Positions 46,901-57,100 of a stretch of 64,000 nt of DNA are shown here, piece by piece; positions within the stretch are counted from its first letter, which is position 1; every line of letters starts with the position of its first letter. The DNA is from Cellvibrionaceae bacterium (GTDB taxonomy: Bacteria; Pseudomonadota; Gammaproteobacteria; Pseudomonadales; Cellvibrionaceae). Where the stretch lies: NCBI GenBank assembly GCA_021151825.1, contig JAGKWQ010000014.1:1-64000 (forward strand), written 5' to 3'. Both the position numbers and the translations under genes were made by a program. The notes under the pieces are model-generated. The model was not told where the DNA came from. It saw nothing but the letters and a program-made list of their open reading frames with translations, and made no database searches.

Positions 46901-47838
46901 TACAACACAAAACTCCGCAACTGAAGCCTAAAACCCATTCCATAATCGAATGGAATAATGCATTAACAGAAAGTGCCAATAAGGACGCAACTATTGCGAA
47001 TCTTGATTATTGGCTTGCTATTGCACAAACGAATATTCGTTCTATTTGTGCAAATGCACCCATCGGCAAGGTTAGTGATGCGCGCACATTAAGCCATCAA
47101 CTTTCAGCGCCGGTATCAGCGTCAATCATGGGGGCTGCCAATAATGCATTCCACACTGAGCCCCAACATCTCATCCTGGCCGCATTAACTATTGCATTAG
47201 AAATCTGGAAGGGGCCAGGTGATAGTTTGATCCAGCTTGAGCGCCATGGCAGGGATGTAATTCCCATGCGCTCGGAAGCTCTGGATATTAGCCGAACCTG
47301 TGGATGGTTTACGGTTGCCTTTCCATTTCTATTAAAGGCCGATGCAGATTTTTCAAAGATTATTAAAGCGGTAAAAGAATCGCTCCGTTCAGTGCCGGGC
47401 AAAGGGCAAGATTATGGTTTGCTCACTTACCTGTGTGAAAAAATCAACGCAAGTGAACGTAATACCTTGCAACAATTGCAACCGCACATCGGATTCAATT
47501 TTCTTGGTTCGGTCGACACGGGAAGTTCACCCACCAAACAGGTCATTCCCCTGGGGCGGCAGCTCACGACCAGCCCGCACATGCGTCAACATTTGGCGCT
47601 GGATTTGGTGGTTAGCCTTGCTCGTTCACAGTTAGAAATCGAAGCGCTTTTTGATAGTACTCGCCTTCATGAACAGGAAGTCAACGAATTTCTGCTGATA
47701 TTCACGAATGCGTTGGACGACATTGGGAATTTTTGTCTGCAACGTGAGGTGGCAGAAAAAACGGCGAGCGATTTTACGGCTACTGATATTAAGCAAAGTG
47801 AGCTCGACGCCATTTTTGAAGATTTGGATATTTTTTAA
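40981..47838 (+). CDS. Hybrid PKS-NRPS: KS-ACP-C-A-PCP-E
   Basis: 2285 residues from GTG 40981 (GAGGA eight bases before). An N-terminal docking-like helix pair leads into a KS (45-470; Cys211 in DTSCSSG, ESHGTGT). An AT scar linker follows (AHLPAQPFLLERYW) with no AT, DH or KR, and then ACP Ser718. This module should leave a beta-keto unit. C (790-1215) has HHIVTDG at 917-923. A (1235-1725) reads D-G-L-F-M-G-G-V-F, which I cannot assign; a hydrophobic residue is likely. PCP has Ser1771. An epimerisation domain (1820-2285) has HHLAVDV at 1950-1956, with Val replacing the usual Gly, and the E-type segments VPGKGQDYGLLTYL and IGFNFLGSVD. The residue added should be a D-amino acid. Confidence 0.93.
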   Translation: MSASEDIKKDLIRFLLEQVKDKQLSKDRALGFLKSLEGADKATSKDVAVIGIACHFPEADSKEEFWTNLDSGRLSIRPFPAHRRADLSAIDNGQAELFAGGFLNNVDGFDSAYFNIAPAIARHMDPYHRLFLMALIEAIEDAGYSRQELNGKNIGVFAGNDHTHRLFNSYLDFVNEPGFNAITGSWTAIFASRLSYLLNLKGPAMVVDTSCSSGLVALDCAIKALQAGDCESALVGAANLFFAPGKGIVGDIENDDFRVRAFDEKATGTAWGEGVAALMVKTLAAAERDGDTIYGVIKGIAVNNDGASNGITAPNAKAQQDVVLKAWEKAGINPEHISYIESHGTGTNLGDPIEIKGLAGAFGRHTKRKQFCGLGSVKTNIGHTVGVAGLASLIKVLLAMKHQRLPASLNFDVPNPFIDFCSSPIFINDHSRHWAAEGKRLAGVSSFSLSGTNCHVVVQEPELSSRAIIANRVHLFPLSARNETLLQQTLQRYIQFIEREPLANLIDVCATAAIGREHHPLRIAITCDSLYQLKDQLIELLNGLAQGKSLDQLTNVANTTIAHEKTAVLDKLARDITNSDKTAFDVKALEQLSLLYAAGAMINWSALFADTGWKRAHLPAQPFLLERYWDKAAGKIAEPINNASVDSDPNGELNLKKELDLQQILSLLDKQTQLFIGIPEDVLTEVSAHKLTAYVIAETLGYEQLKWQDDFYALGGDSISAARIIHILNELCLTNISVADLLAAESLGDFSQKLVTVYGLPEKIRTVGNSVAPENKIQRIEQANTYPLSSAQKRMYLLSQITPESTAYNVNSVIAMDSLPDIDQTNVLVQALIERHEILRTGFEMAGNDPVQRVHDKVIFNTDIYDLKDCSLDDIQKQIAAVIKQFIRPFDLTKPPLLRLGFMLAPQDRYYMLIDMHHIVTDGSSMGILISDYLHLLAGKTLPQLPFQYKDFAAWHNQHVVSDDYRRQALYWRNRFADGIPVCELSADFPRPVVQQFSGQKIHQQLPAELTEKLKKLATTQSVSLFVLLMGALRVLLFKYRAGADLVIGSPVTGRNQAALHSLIGMFVNTLALRAEVKPQESFASLLKSLKKITLEDLAHQDYPYEDLVESLNIPRNPGRNPLFDIYFVLQNADMGLGGEGGLDTLEIDTGIAKFDLTIIARESRGNLAIEWEFATAIYTPATIAKMTTHFAQLLESICSNVDSKITGLDFLSPQEKQFLLHDINQTETDYPKDRGIPGLFQQQVSCRPDSIAVQHGSQQLTYAQLNDRANRLAHYLVAQGISRDEFIALYFTPSIDMVTAILAVLKTGCAYVPLDPENPVDRNKGILNDSAAALLLSVSSLSVPEDWPAQLLAIDALDLQGYTSSNPDIAVTGDDLVYAMYTSGTTGRPKGTLLRQKSIIRVVCKTNFLSLDESDVCLLLSSYAFDGCVLDLYGALLNGGRLVLIDKTDMFDLNRLGNIIQQQGITSLFATTSLFNVLVDNQLKCLTGVRQIMFGGEAASSKHINKAFAVLGPGRLINGYGPTETAVFATTLCVQQPPALHMAVAIGSPIANTYVYVLDEQLQPVPAGVVGELYIGGDGVAVGYLNQPELTAEKFITNPFVANDRLYKTGDLVKWLPDCNIQYIGRADHQLKIRGFRIELEEIREVILQASGVMECLVTTDSQQDGHKQLLAYIVVDEPECFNTDLLRQQLARQLPDYMLPGNIVVLAAFPLTNNGKIDRSKLPEPERQQIRRVAPSNAVEIALVSTWQSVLGLTDIGINENFFSLGGDSIRGIQVIAHLQNAGWHLQMAQIFQYQTIGELAPWLTPVSISTAEQGLITGALPLNPIQRWFFATQQNGLDHFNQSMFIEMDNIPESAELEQALIYLCIHHDALRSRFYCDDNNWRGEIINNPHNFILSEWQEKDWQWDSESLTARLAELQTSLRIDQGVLLALGAFRSPSQQGICIAIHHLAVDVISWNVLLEDLQICLTAAIQHKTPQLKPKTHSIIEWNNALTESANKDATIANLDYWLAIAQTNIRSICANAPIGKVSDARTLSHQLSAPVSASIMGAANNAFHTEPQHLILAALTIALEIWKGPGDSLIQLERHGRDVIPMRSEALDISRTCGWFTVAFPFLLKADADFSKIIKAVKESLRSVPGKGQDYGLLTYLCEKINASERNTLQQLQPHIGFNFLGSVDTGSSPTKQVIPLGRQLTTSPHMRQHLALDLVVSLARSQLEIEALFDSTRLHEQEVNEFLLIFTNALDDIGNFCLQREVAEKTASDFTATDIKQSELDAIFEDLDIF

Positions 47839-47904
47839 ATTTAACTCGTTATAAACCTGTGGTGATACCAGGTAGAAAATACCGGGACTGTATGGAAGTA
47901 AATT

Positions 47905-50900
47905 ATGCTAAATAAAGAAAATATTCAGGATGTTTATGGCTTGGCACCTATGCAGGAATGCATGTTGGTGCAATATGTCAAAGATCCGCAAACTACCGCT
48001 TATGTGGAACAATTTGATTTTACCTTGCAAGGTGAATTGCAAGTTGAATTACTGGAACAGAGTTTCAATCTAGTGATTCAAAAATATTCTGCGCTACGCA
48101 CGGTATTTAGTTATCGTAAAACTGACCACCCACGCCAGGTCGTATTGAAGAAGCGTAATTTTGAATTGGCAATTGACGATTTTTCTGGCATTGATACCAG
48201 TATGCTGGTAGCTGCATTGGAGGAATTTAAACTCAATGATCGCCGCAAAGGATTTGATTTATCGGCCGATCTTTTATTGAGGGCTACGCTGATCAATCTC
48301 GGTAACCAGAAGCATCGCCTGATATTTACTTTTCATCATATTATTCTGGATGGCTGGTGCCTGGGCCTGGTATTTGGAGATGTTTTCTCTTTTTATGATG
48401 AATTATGCAAATTACCAACTGCAGTTATTGAGCCTCAAGAAACCTCAACATATAACCAGTTTATTGCGTGGCTCGGCAGCCAGGATAAAGCTTCAGCCAA
48501 TAATTATTGGCGCGAATATTTGGCGGGCTACGACGCACCGGTTGGTATTCCGTATTTTGACAAGCCATTTAACGGTGATTTTTCTACTGCCAATCATGGG
48601 TTTTTATTAGGCGCTGAACTCACGGCTGCAATTAATAATATTGCAAAATCTCATTCACTAACCTTCAGCAGTATTTTTCAAACGGCTTGGGGTGTATTAC
48701 TGCAAAAATGCCAGGATACAGATGATGTAATCTTCGGTACGGTTGTCTCTGGCAGGCCGCCAGCATTGCCGGGCGTATTAAATATGGTGGGGTTATTTAT
48801 TAATACCCAGGCATTGCGTATTAAAAGTGAACCAGAGCAATCCTTTATCACGTTAGCGGCAGCCACCCAGCAACATATATTTGCTGCAAGTGCTTATGAA
48901 TTTTCTCCATTATTTGAGATTCAGGCGCAATCAGCATTAAATAATCAGTTGTTAAATCACATTGTTGCCTTTGAGAACTATCCGCTATCTGAACAAATGA
49001 AGGAAGTAGGTTTAACCGGGCAGGGCTTAAGGGTTCTGGATGTCGATGTGTTTGAACAAACCAATTATGACTTCAATGTTATTGTTAATCCTTCAGCTAA
49101 CACTCGTGTAAGTTTTTCCTATAACGGTAACCGTTATCAAGCTGAGACTATTGAGGTTTTAGCACGCAGTTTGATGCATTTGCTAACTCAAATTGCTACA
49201 AACCCGACAGCACATGTTGCCGCATTAAGTATCTGTGCACCTGAAGAACGCGAGCGTGTTTTGAATGCATTTAATAACACTCGCACTGATTATCCGCATA
49301 CCAGAACTATCGCATCGCTATTTGATGAAACCGCTACCGTATATTCACAAGAGGTTGCGCTTGCCTATCAAAATATCACGTATCGGTATTCCGAATTACG
49401 CGCTAAAGCGATAGTAGTGGCACACACATTCAAGGAAGCCGGTGTTGCTCCGGGAGATGTCGTTGGTTTGATAACCCCGCGCTGCCCGGAAATGATTGTC
49501 GGAATCCTTGCAGCATTTTATTGCGGTGCCTCTTACTTACCGATTGATGTAAATATGCCCGCTGGCCGAATTGAATTTCTGTTGAGCGATGGCAATGCAA
49601 AAATAATTGCAACATTGTCGAGTTTTGCCAGCCGACTACCATCGGATTTAGATGTTGTTGAACTTGATCGTGCCATTGTACAAACAATGGGCCATAACAA
49701 TGATGCAATATCGCTGCCGGGCCTGAGCCTAAGTTCTTCCGAGCCCGCCTATATCATGTATACCTCGGGTTCCACTGGCCAGCCTAAGGGATGTGTGGTG
49801 ACGCACCGCAATATTGCACGTTTGGTAAAAGGAAATGATTTTGCATGTTTTGATTCAACCCAATCATTATTGCTGACCGGCGCGCCTATTTTTGATGCAA
49901 ATACATTTGAAATCTGGAGTGTGTTGTTAAATGGAGGGCGCCTGTGTTTGGCAGATGAAGCCGATATACTTGATCCAGCCCGCCTGAAAAACCAACTTGC
50001 CAAACACAACGTAACCAGCTTGTGGCTGACATCTGCATTATTTAATCAACTATGCGAAGCCGATGTGAGTTTATTTGCCGGGTTACAACAATTATTGGTG
50101 GGTGGTGATGTGCTATCTCCCAACCATATTCGCAAATTGCGCGAGACTTACCCGGAAGTTGCCATTATCAATGGCTATGGTCCAACAGAAAACACCACAT
50201 TTTCTGCCACGCATTTGATTGATCAAGTTGATACCGGACGTTTGCCAATTGGCAAACCCATCAAAAATTCCACAGCTTATGTCGTTGATAAGAACCTGCA
50301 ATTACTTCCACCTGGCGCTTATGGCGAATTATGTGTAGGTGGTGATGGCATTGCTCTCGGCTATCTAAATCGCCCTGAATTAACGGCAAAAGTATTCGTT
50401 AAAAATCCATTTGCTGAGGGAAATTTATATCGCACAGGTGATATTGCTCGTTGGCTGCCGGATGGCTCAATCGATCTGCTTGGCCGTAAGGATTTCCAGA
50501 TAAAAATTCGCGGCTTCCGTGTAGAGCTGGGCGAAATTGAGCGAGTCTTTACCGCAATTGAAGGAATACAGGAAGCGATTGTTATTGTGCGCGGTGAAGG
50601 TTCGGATAAACAACTTCACGCCTATTTCATTGCTGTTGATCAAATGGATGTAGTGCAGTTGCGTGCATTACTCGCACGGCAATTGCCGGGTTATATGATT
50701 CCCGTTTATATGTTGCAAATGCAAAAATTCCCACTCACGATAAACGGGAAAGTGGACCGTGCGGCATTACCCGTCATTGAACAAAAAGCGATTGCCGCAG
50801 TAGCCAATGTACAACCGCGTAATCCGGTTGAACAACAAGTTGCGGCAGTGTGCCGTGAAGTGTTGGGGCTGGATGCATTAAGTGTTCACGACAACTTCTT

Positions 50901-51150
50901 TGATATCGGCGCTAATTCGCTCAACCTTATTACCATTAACAATCGCCTGAAAATAATCCTGAATCGCGACATTCCTCTCACCCTGCTTTTTGAGCATACC
51001 AGTGTTGCCCGGCTCGCTGAATATCTTGTGCAGGGCGAAGCACAACAACAAGAGCGCTTGCAGCAAGAACAAACAGAATTGAATGCTGCAAAAGATAACC
51101 TGATTAAAAATCGCAACTTAATGCGTATGATGGAAGTAGAAAGCGAATGA
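47905..51150 (+). CDS. NRPS module C-A(Val-like)-PCP
   Basis: 1081 residues. C (10-435) has HHIILDG at 144-150. Coming straight after an E domain in the preceding protein, it should be a D-donor/L-acceptor type. A (465-955) has YTSGSTGQPKG from 619. Its pocket reads D-A-F-W-L-G-G-T-F, one residue from the classic valine code D-A-F-W-I-G-G-T-F-K, so valine is the best call. PCP has Ser1005 in IGANS. The last 35 residues (QQERLQQEQTELNAAKDNL) form a charged coiled coil, probably docking to the next protein. Its stop overlaps the next start (ATGA), indicating translational coupling. No MbtH-like gene is in the window. Confidence 0.94.
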   Translation: MLNKENIQDVYGLAPMQECMLVQYVKDPQTTAYVEQFDFTLQGELQVELLEQSFNLVIQKYSALRTVFSYRKTDHPRQVVLKKRNFELAIDDFSGIDTSMLVAALEEFKLNDRRKGFDLSADLLLRATLINLGNQKHRLIFTFHHIILDGWCLGLVFGDVFSFYDELCKLPTAVIEPQETSTYNQFIAWLGSQDKASANNYWREYLAGYDAPVGIPYFDKPFNGDFSTANHGFLLGAELTAAINNIAKSHSLTFSSIFQTAWGVLLQKCQDTDDVIFGTVVSGRPPALPGVLNMVGLFINTQALRIKSEPEQSFITLAAATQQHIFAASAYEFSPLFEIQAQSALNNQLLNHIVAFENYPLSEQMKEVGLTGQGLRVLDVDVFEQTNYDFNVIVNPSANTRVSFSYNGNRYQAETIEVLARSLMHLLTQIATNPTAHVAALSICAPEERERVLNAFNNTRTDYPHTRTIASLFDETATVYSQEVALAYQNITYRYSELRAKAIVVAHTFKEAGVAPGDVVGLITPRCPEMIVGILAAFYCGASYLPIDVNMPAGRIEFLLSDGNAKIIATLSSFASRLPSDLDVVELDRAIVQTMGHNNDAISLPGLSLSSSEPAYIMYTSGSTGQPKGCVVTHRNIARLVKGNDFACFDSTQSLLLTGAPIFDANTFEIWSVLLNGGRLCLADEADILDPARLKNQLAKHNVTSLWLTSALFNQLCEADVSLFAGLQQLLVGGDVLSPNHIRKLRETYPEVAIINGYGPTENTTFSATHLIDQVDTGRLPIGKPIKNSTAYVVDKNLQLLPPGAYGELCVGGDGIALGYLNRPELTAKVFVKNPFAEGNLYRTGDIARWLPDGSIDLLGRKDFQIKIRGFRVELGEIERVFTAIEGIQEAIVIVRGEGSDKQLHAYFIAVDQMDVVQLRALLARQLPGYMIPVYMLQMQKFPLTINGKVDRAALPVIEQKAIAAVANVQPRNPVEQQVAAVCREVLGLDALSVHDNFFDIGANSLNLITINNRLKIILNRDIPLTLLFEHTSVARLAEYLVQGEAQQQERLQQEQTELNAAKDNLIKNRNLMRMMEVESE

Positions 51151-54100
51151 ATATCAAAACCACTACTACAGGTTTGGAAATTGCGGTAATTGGTTTATCC
51201 GGACGCTTTCCCGGCGCGATCGATATTCACGAATTTTGGAAAAACCTGATATCTGCATCAGACACGATTGATTTGCTATCACTTGAAGAATTGCGGGCAG
51301 CAGGTGTTGATGAAGAACTTTTGCAGCAACCTAATTTTGTAAAAGCCAAAGGAGTTTTTCCAGAGCTGGAGTTTTTTGATGCGGAATTTTTTGACTACAC
51401 CCCGCGGGATGCAGAAACCATTGATCCACAAGTGCGTGCATTGCACCAAGGGGTTTACCACGCATTGGAAGATGCCGGGTATCCCGCAGATGGCAGGAAA
51501 CGCAATATCGGTTTATTTGCCGGTGCATCCGGTAATTTTAATTGGGAACTGGCGACCTTACTTAAAGCATCCAGCGGTAGTGCCAGTCAATTTGCCGCGA
51601 TCCAATTAAACGATAAAGATTTTTCGGCGACCCGCCTGGCTTACAAATTAAATTTGTGTGGCCCCAGTGTTACTGTACATTCAGCGTGTTCAACATCTCT
51701 TTATGCAATTGATTTAGCCTGCCGCAATTTATACACAGGCGCATGTGCAATGGCCATTGCCGCATGCAGTGGTTTGACGTTGCCCCATCGCAATGGTTAT
51801 TTGTATGAAGATGGAATGATCAAATCGCCCGATGGAAAATGTCGCCCATTTTCCATGGAAGCGAATGGTACCGTGGAAGGCAATGGTATGGGGGTTGTGG
51901 TATTGCGCCCCCTTGCTGATGCAGTGAAAGCCGGGGATCGGATCTATGCCGTTATTCGTGGCACAGCCGCTAACAACGATGGCAACCGCAAGGTAGGGTA
52001 CACAGCTCCCAGTGTTGAGGGGCAGGCTGAAGTTATTCGTCGTGCAATTTTTATGGCTGAAGTAGAGCCGGAATCGATCACCTATATTGAAGCGCATGGC
52101 ACAGGAACCAATTTGGGTGATCCGGTTGAAATTGAAAGTTTGAAAAAAGCATTCAATACCGAAAAGCGTAATTTCTGTGGTATTGGTTCATTGAAATCCA
52201 ATATCGGCCATCTCGATACTGCTGCGGGTATTTCGTCGTTTATTAAAACAGTATTGGCTCTTAAACATCGCGAATTACCACCTACCGTTAATTTCACCGA
52301 AGCTAACCCGGAAATCAATTTTGAGCAGAGTCCGTTTCATGTCATCACCGAACGCCAGCAATGGCAACGCCCTGCACACCCTGAAGAAATAAATGCGTTT
52401 TTGCCCCTGCGCGCGGGTGTTAGCTCTTTTGGGATTGGCGGAACCAATGTGCACGTTATTCTGGAAGAGGCTCCGGAGATTACGGCATCCTCACCATCCT
52501 CAGAATGGAACACGTTGTGCGTGAGTGCAAAAAACGAAGCGGCTTTAGCTCGCGCGGTACAACAACTTAATTATTATATCGACGCTAATCGCACGATGAA
52601 TCCTGCGGATTTGGCTTACACCTATCACGTTGGGCGCGGTCAATTTGCGCATCGAAAAACCTGGGCATATAAAACACTTGAAGATTTGCAAGTGCAATTG
52701 ACACAGGAAAGTGAACAAACTCGTATTGCAAAATCACCATTGCGCGTTGCATTTTTATTTCCAGGGCAAGGTACGCAATATCCTGCGATGGCCTCTGGTT
52801 TGTATCAGCAAATACCGCAATTCCGCAGTGAGCTTGAAAAATGTTTGGCGATTTGTGAGCAAATCGGTGAGGCGCATATCCGCGGCTTATTATTAAGCCC
52901 TCGCGATGGTGATGAACAAGTTATCCGCGCCACCTCGTCTGCGCAATTAAGTTTATTTGTGATTGAATATTCTCTCGCTAAAACATTAATGGAGTGGGGA
53001 GTAAAACCCTATGCCATGCTCGGCCATAGCCTGGGCGAGTATGTGGCGGCGTGTATCGCTGGAGTATTTACACTGGATGATGCCCTGAAACTTGTGAGCC
53101 AGCGCGGGAAGCTAATGCAGGCAATGGCCCCCGGTGCAATGTTGGCGGTGAATTTATCTGAGCAACAACTGCGTGAATGCATACCCGTCGGATTGGATAT
53201 TGCAGCTGTTAATGGGCCAGAGCAATGCACAGTGGCAGGGTCATTAGTAATGATCGACTCTTTTGCCTCTTCCCTGCAAAAACAAAACGTAATTGCCAAA
53301 CCCTTGCAAACTTCCCATGCATTTCATTCCGCAATGATGGAACCGATGCTGGATGAATATGAGCGAATCCTGGGTGAAATAGAGTTCAAACGGCCACAGC
53401 TAGCTTATGTATCAAACGTTACCGGAACATGGATTAGCGACGCGCAAGCAATGGACCGACGTTATTATCTGGATCATGTTCGCCAGGCAGTTCGTTTTGC
53501 GGATGGTATCACTCAGTTAATCGTGGAGGAAAATACCTTATTTGTCGAAGTGGGTGCGGGTGGTGTATTAACTGCATTTGCAAAACAACAACCACAAGCA
53601 CGGGCTATTCCCGCTATCTCACTTGTGCGTCACATCAAAAAAGACATTGAAGATGCACATTTTTTTGCACAAGCAATAGGCGAATTATGGGCTCATGGAG
53701 CAACGCTTGATTGGCGAAAATTCTACAATATGCAACAGCGTCAATTGCTGGATGCTCCGTTTTATCCCTTTGCCAAAACTCCGCTGGTTATTAATTACGG
53801 TGATATTTACAGCTTATTAAAAGGATTTTCTGCTCCTGCCAATGTTATTGGTAATAACATTACTTATCCGCAACATTTCAGTTGGCAGGATGCATTGGTA
53901 AACAAGGCTACTGATAATGATATTGTCTACCCTTGTTTGATTTTTAATACTCATAAAGGAAAACAGAAAAAGTTTTCGCTAATTGGTGGTTTGCGCCCAA
54001 TCCAGATTAGCGATTCAGATAAATACCTCAAGATAGCCGCCAATAACTATGGAATAGATCCTGGTAATGGTGCCGATTATCGCCGGTTGATTCGCGATCT

Positions 54101-57100
54101 AACGCGTGAAGATGGTGTTCCTCAATTATTGCTGTGGCATAGGAATCTCACTGCAAAAACGGATATTTCGGAATTGCGGCTACACATTAATTCAGCGCTT
54201 GATGCCTTCAGTGATGAATGCACCCATCAAAGTTTTCGTGCTGTACTTGTTTTCACCACACAAGACGCGCCCGTAGAAAAAGACAGTTTTCATTGGGAAC
54301 TCTGGGTTCGCACAATAATGCTTGCTTATAACAACATCCAGATTTCAGTTGTTTTCCAGCTTGGAAAACCTAAAAAACATGCGGTAGATCGTTTGCTTGA
54401 GCAGGAAATTTATTTATCGGGTGCAAAAGAAAATCTGGTTCTGCTGAAAGACAATCGTCGTTATGTATATCTGCCTCACTCAAGCTCCTATATACCCGCT
54501 GGAGAACTTCAGGCTTCAGGAAAATCCTACGCAGTATTAGCTCCCACGGGATATCCGATTCACGCTTTTTCTGACAGTTTGCAAAAGATTAGCGGTGCCT
54601 ATGTCGATAGCTACCCAGTAAATCTGCCAATAGATTCCCACCGGAAGAGCAATATCAAAAATGATATTCGCGTTATTGACAATGATATTGTTCAAACACA
54701 AGCGATCTATTTAAATCAATATGGCATCCAGGATACATCAGCCAGTCATCGGCTGATGGACGAACTCTGCGCAAATCTTATTGCTGGATATATTGACCGG
54801 TTTCTTCCCCTGCAACCGGGAAGCATCTTTAATCGCAATGATTTAACACAAGCATTACAAGTCATTCCAAAGCTTGAAAAATATGTCGATTACTTCATAC
54901 AAATTCTATTAACTGACAGAATTTTGGAGCTGGTTACAAGCTCAAATGATACTTTCAAAGTAATTAAGAGCATCATTGATCTACGAAAAAAAGAGACTAT
55001 TCGTGATGAGCTAAATCAAAATGATTTTTTTTGTGGACAAGTGAAATTACTTGAGCACTGTGTAACTCATTTTGATCGGGCGTTATCCGGCGCTGTGCCT
55101 GCGATTGAGGTACTGTATCCGGCAGGTTCAAATTCGCTGCTGAAATCAACCTATGAAAATTCGATTCAAGAGCAAGAAGATGAATTTATCCGCATGCTCT
55201 TTGAAAAAATTATTGGAAAAATTACTGGCCAGGTTAAGAAGATACGCATTCTGGAAGCCGGTGGTGGTTATGGTTTGATGATGCGCCGTATTATGCCGCT
55301 TTTGAAAAAGATGAAGAATGTCGAGTACTACTTTACCGATATCGGAACAACTTTTCTTGAGCAGGCCAAGAACTATGCACTGGATAACCAGTGTGATTTT
55401 ATGACATTCGGTTTGTTTGATATTAACAAGCCAGCACAAGATCAGGGTTTGGAAGAAAACAGTTTTGATATTGTTTTTGCATTTAACGTTGTACATGCAA
55501 CCCATAGCATTGGAACCAGTATTGAAAATCTTAAAGCGTTGTTGGTCGACAAAGGCATTCTTTGTTTATTGGAACGTACTAATGTTCGTCGTTATGTGGA
55601 TTTAATCTGGGGATTGGCTGACGGCTGGTGGCATTTTGATAATGCCGAGCGCCAATTATCACCATTGATGCCCATTGAGAAGTGGGAAGCGTTGTTAAAG
55701 GAAAAGGGATTTGAATCCATACTGGCTTATCCAGATACCACAGCACTGCGCGAGCGCCTTGACGTAGGTGTGATACTCGCGCAGAACCAATTACCGGCAC
55801 CGGCTAAAAATTACTTGCCTGACGTTACTCCAAATAACATTGAAGCTAAAGCCTATGATCAGGTGTTTATTATTGATTTGCCGTTGGTGCAATTAAAAAG
55901 CGGGTTTAGGTCAATTGCAGGCAATAAAGCAAAAATAAATGTTGCCCAAAAATATTTCGAATCCGCCAGTCAGGTATTGGCTTCGATAAAAACAAACTCA
56001 TCCATTATCCTTACCCAGGCCTCGCCCGATACTGATTGTGACTATGGCCCTATGCAGTTGGAATCCCGCATTGAGTTCGAGAAAAAAACCAATGCTGCCA
56101 GCATCTATTTACCCTTTGATAAAACGGTAGAGGGTTATTCCCAAACCATTCCAGATCGTCAGGCCTTTTCCAAGGGACTTGCCGTTATTGTTAGCGGCTG
56201 GAGTCATGGTGTCATAGAGGCTGGACATCAATCGTTGTTCAGCTTGCCAAGCAGGCCAGTCTTATCGTATGGAGCCTCAACTACCAATGACGAAACCTCT
56301 TCAAGTATGGAGGCGAGCGAAGGGTATGAAACTTTATTAATTACTATTTTGAGTGATTTATTCGGAATTGAAAACCTGACGGCAAATGATGATTTCTTTG
56401 AGCTGGGCGGTGATTCCTTGAAGGTAGCGCAATTAACTACCGAGCTTGCCAAGCATGGTTTAAAAGTTTCACCTAATGAAATCTTTAATAACACGCGAAT
56501 TTCCCAACTGGCTGGTTATCTTGCTGTGCACTGTAAATCAGCCGATGAGAACATCATTACTCGTGATGATCTGGTGCAATATTTTTCGTCCAAACATGGT
56601 GTGTCAGCCGACTTTATCAGCTATCAAGTTGCAGGAAAACGGCAAAATATTCTCTTTCTGGATGATGTGGCCCTACAGACGTCCGGTGGTTACATCCAGG
56701 AGTTGGCTGCATTAAATATTGTTGCAGACATACAGCCAGATTACGTATATCCCTTGTCGCGAATCATTAATGTTCCTTTATCCATGGATAGTGACTTATT
56801 CAGCAACTCCTTTGCTTTACAAAATATCGAAGCAGATCAATATAAAAAGATTGCACAGATGGTGACCCATCAGCAGCGCCGCTTGAGTTTGCAAATTATT
56901 CGCGGAGAAGTTGAGGAGCAATATAATTTAAGTCCGTTCCAGAAAATGTATTTGAAAAGCACTGCGCGTGTCTCGTTGTACGAAATTGAATTTGAGGAAA
57001 TGATTGACCGGCAATTACTCAATCGTGCTTTTTCTGATGTGGTTGCAACACAAGGGCTGTTACGCAGCAGCCTTAGCCGCAGTTTCAAACGCTTGTGTTG

